NCBI RefSeq assembly: GCF_038618305.1 | Contig: NZ_CP152017.1 | Location: 1,775,501-1,839,500 of the forward strand | Origin: Sporosarcina sp. FSL K6-2383 | Lineage (GTDB): Bacteria; Bacillota; Bacilli; Bacillales_A; Planococcaceae | DNA length: 64,000 bases | Direction: 5' to 3' | Part shown: positions 62,325-64,000 of the stretch, one piece after another | Numbering within the stretch: position 1 is the first letter of the stretch | How the letters are laid out: every line of letters starts with the position of its first letter | Notes under the pieces: generated by a model | The model's input: only the letters and a program-made list of their open reading frames with translations | What the model was told of the DNA's origin: nothing | Database searches by the model: none | Program-made: the position numbers and the translations under genes

Positions 62325-62696
62325 TTAGTCCTTCACAACGCGTTTAAACTCCAAATAACGCGTCCCCTGAAATGTCAGCATTCCAATATCATCCTCGGCT
62401 AGCATACCATATTCAGAGCCCTTCATGCCTAACTCCATGCGGTCACCACTTTCAACTTGAAAAGTGACATAATACCATGTGCTAGCAGAAGAATCACCTG
62501 ATCCGCCGGATGTCTTGGTGCGCTTTGTCACGACTTCAGCGGGTACAGTTAGTTTTGGTGAGTTGTTGTTTTTATTCCACTTATTAATACCGCCTATGAT
62601 TGCTACCAAAATAAAACCAAATACAATAAAAAATATGATGCCGATAAAGACCGGAATAGCGGAAAACATAAAGTTATCAAATGGACTAAATCCCAT
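62325..62696 (-). CDS. DUF2500 family membrane protein
   Basis: 123 residues: one N-terminal membrane helix (about 12-37, AIPVFIGIIFFIVFGFILVAIIGGI) and a soluble beta-rich domain with the DUF2500 pattern (PAEVVTKRTKTSG, WYYVTFQVESGDRMELGM, YGMLAEDDIGMLTFQGTRYLEF). Function unknown. AGGAGGG 8 bases before the ATG used here; a TTG two codons upstream would sit too close to the site. GC of the flanking gaps is low. Confidence 0.88.
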   Translation of the reverse strand: MGFSPFDNFMFSAIPVFIGIIFFIVFGFILVAIIGGINKWNKNNNSPKLTVPAEVVTKRTKTSGGSGDSSASTWYYVTFQVESGDRMELGMKGSEYGMLAEDDIGMLTFQGTRYLEFKRVVKD

Positions 62697-62852
62697 TAAC
62701 AATCCCTCCTTTGAATAAATTTAGCATACCATTTATACGTTTCATTTCTAGAAAAAGATTCATAGATGCCTTTGATATTTTTAATATATGACTCTATAAT
62801 CATACCAATAGTCTTATCATTCGATTTTATACAAAGAGGAAGGGGAATTGTA

Positions 62853-63236
62853 ATGAAATACATAAAAATCATTGTACAAGTCTTCTTATTGTATGGCTTT
62901 GTACTTATAGGGAACTGGTTGCAAAGTATATTTCATATACCCCTTCCAGGCAGTATCATTGGGCTGTTATTGCTGTGGCTGGCTCTGTCGTTGAAAATTG
63001 TTCGACTGCAATGGATTGAAACAGGCTCTTATTTTCTTTTATCCTTTATCCCACTTTTTCTTTTACCCGCGACAATTGGTGCAATGGATTATGGTCATAT
63101 ATTCGTAGGAAAGGGCTTTCTATTAATCCCAATTACGATGATCAGTACATTTTTAACGATGTGGATTTCGGGCTATACAAGTCAACTTATTGCTCGGAAA
63201 TCGGCTAAAAGGAAGGGGGAAGTACCGTGCGAATAA
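62853..63236 (+). CDS. LrgA/CidA family holin-like protein
   Basis: 127 residues, four membrane helices (about 5-20, 28-48, 62-84, 92-112). The LPLPGSIIGLLLLWLAL signature (here HIPLPGSIIGLLLLWLAL) and VGKGFLLIPITMISTF match LrgA/CidA. Members modulate murein hydrolase activity or export of overflow metabolites such as pyruvate. GAGGAAGGGG before the ATG; the frame upstream lacks a site. Overlaps the lrgB-type gene by 10 bases. Confidence 0.9.
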   Translation: MKYIKIIVQVFLLYGFVLIGNWLQSIFHIPLPGSIIGLLLLWLALSLKIVRLQWIETGSYFLLSFIPLFLLPATIGAMDYGHIFVGKGFLLIPITMISTFLTMWISGYTSQLIARKSAKRKGEVPCE

Positions 63237-63916
63237 TGCTGCTTACCGTCCTTTTTTTCATCATGACAATTACTACGTATATGGTGATGAATTTTTTCTA
63301 TGTAAAATATCGCCGATCTTTTTTAATTCCCATTTTGACATCGACAGTTGTTATGATTGTAATCCTTCTGTTGTTCAAAGTCCCTTATACAACATATATG
63401 ATTGGGGGCAAATGGCTGGATGTATTGCTAGGTCCGGCAATTGTTGCATTGGCAATTCCACTATTTAAACAACAGGATTTATTAAAAAAGAATGTGTTAC
63501 CGATTATTGGTGGGGTGTTGATGGGGGTACTTGCGGGAATGGGAAGTGGCATGTTTTTTGCCGAGTTATTCGGTTTCTCGCAAGCTATTCTTTTATCATT
63601 ATTACCGAAATCTATTACAACACCTATCGCGATTCAAATTACAGCGGCAGTGGGAGGGATTTCTTCATTGGCGACTGTGTTTGTCATGATTGCGGGCTTT
63701 ACGGGTGTCATTTTCGGCCCGCTGTTGTTTAAGTGGACTCGGATGGATATGGCAATGGGGCGTGGTATCGGGCTAGGTGCTGCGGCGCATGCGCTTGGTA
63801 CATCGAAAGCCATTGAACTTGGAGAGCAGGAAGCGTCGATGAGCTCGGTTTCTATGACGCTATGTGCGATCATCGGCTCCATTGTAGGTCCAGTGATGGT
63901 GTGGATATTTTATTGA
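63227..63916 (+). CDS. LrgB/CidB family membrane protein
   Basis: 229 residues with about seven membrane helices. GPAIVALAIPLFKQ, LLPKSITTPIA and GIGLGAAAHALGTSKAIELGE are the LrgB hallmarks. The GTG start after GGAAGGGGGA lies within the lrgA-type gene, so the pair is translationally coupled. B. subtilis carries the similar pair ywbH/ywbG and ysbA/ysbB elsewhere; which one this equals cannot be told. Confidence 0.92.
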   Translation: MRIMLLTVLFFIMTITTYMVMNFFYVKYRRSFLIPILTSTVVMIVILLLFKVPYTTYMIGGKWLDVLLGPAIVALAIPLFKQQDLLKKNVLPIIGGVLMGVLAGMGSGMFFAELFGFSQAILLSLLPKSITTPIAIQITAAVGGISSLATVFVMIAGFTGVIFGPLLFKWTRMDMAMGRGIGLGAAAHALGTSKAIELGEQEASMSSVSMTLCAIIGSIVGPVMVWIFY

Positions 63917-63935
63917 AATTAATCCCCCAAATACA

Positions 63936-63975
63936 AAAAGCGGGTATCTGTCATTCGACGAGGATACCCGCTTTT
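63936..63975 (+). terminator. Terminator of the lrgAB-type operon
   Basis: AAAAGCGGGTAT with ATACCCGCTTTT, a 12-bp stem, 20 bases after the stop. Confidence 0.88.
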
Positions 63976-64000
63976 AGTAATGCTTTTTCCGCATTTTTTA

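Overview
The window (about 43% GC by eye) looks like a chromosomal segment of a low-GC Gram-positive of the Bacillales, most likely the family Planococcaceae (Sporosarcina-like). Grounds: the gene order follows the Bacillus subtilis menH-hepT-ndk-cheR-aro-hisC-tyrA-aroA-qcr-dapB-pan-asnS-ponA-recU-yprA-gpsB-rnpB-ypeQ region almost gene for gene. The proteins are typical Firmicutes members (GpsB, DynA, BshA, YpiB, a QcrC with a fused cytochrome c domain). Sites match AGGAGG-type Shine-Dalgarno sequences, and TTG/GTG starts are common. Genus is an inference; no rRNA or tRNA gene is present.

Layout. 1-9 kb: end of menG, hepT, ndk, cheR, then the shikimate/aromatic cluster aroC-aroB-aroH-hisC-tyrA-aroA, lacking the trp operon found here in B. 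subtilis. 9-16.6 kb: ypiA-ypiB-ypiF, the menaquinol:cytochrome c reductase operon qcrABC, ypjA, a membrane zinc peptidase and a divergent YitT gene. 16.6-23.5 kb: mazG-dapB-bshA-cca-birA, then panBCD behind a structured leader with an intrinsic terminator. 23.7-31.6 kb: dinG, ypmB, aspB, asnS, dnaD, nth, ypoC. 31.6-34.8 kb (minus): recU-ponA.

34.8-47.2 kb is the accessory part. A DUF1835 gene, a decayed second copy of the yppE/mrfA junction, a NarL-type two-component system, a CPBP-family membrane protein, a DegV gene and a dispersed repeat lie before intact yppE-mrfA. A second insertion (OmpR-type two-component system, exported PepSY-like protein, and about 340 bp of structured non-coding DNA ending in a terminator) separates mrfA from mrfB, two DNA-repair genes that are normally adjacent. 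The same 25-bp tandem motif lies before the OmpR-type regulator and before the PepSY-like gene, suggesting a self-contained regulon.

47.2-64 kb is conserved again: mrfB, gpsB, the RNase P RNA, rlmL-type methylase, ypvA helicase, M32 carboxypeptidase, cheX, dynA, rhodanese, phosphoesterase, RNase H-like gene, ypeQ, a cold shock gene, HD phosphohydrolase, a coiled-coil gene with 42-bp tandem repeats, a DUF2500 gene and an lrgAB-type pair.

The most interesting signals are the split mrfAB locus with its inserted sensor-regulator-exported protein module and shared operator, the decayed yppE-mrfA duplicate, the panB leader, and the unexplained structured intergenic segment at about 46.8-47.16 kb.
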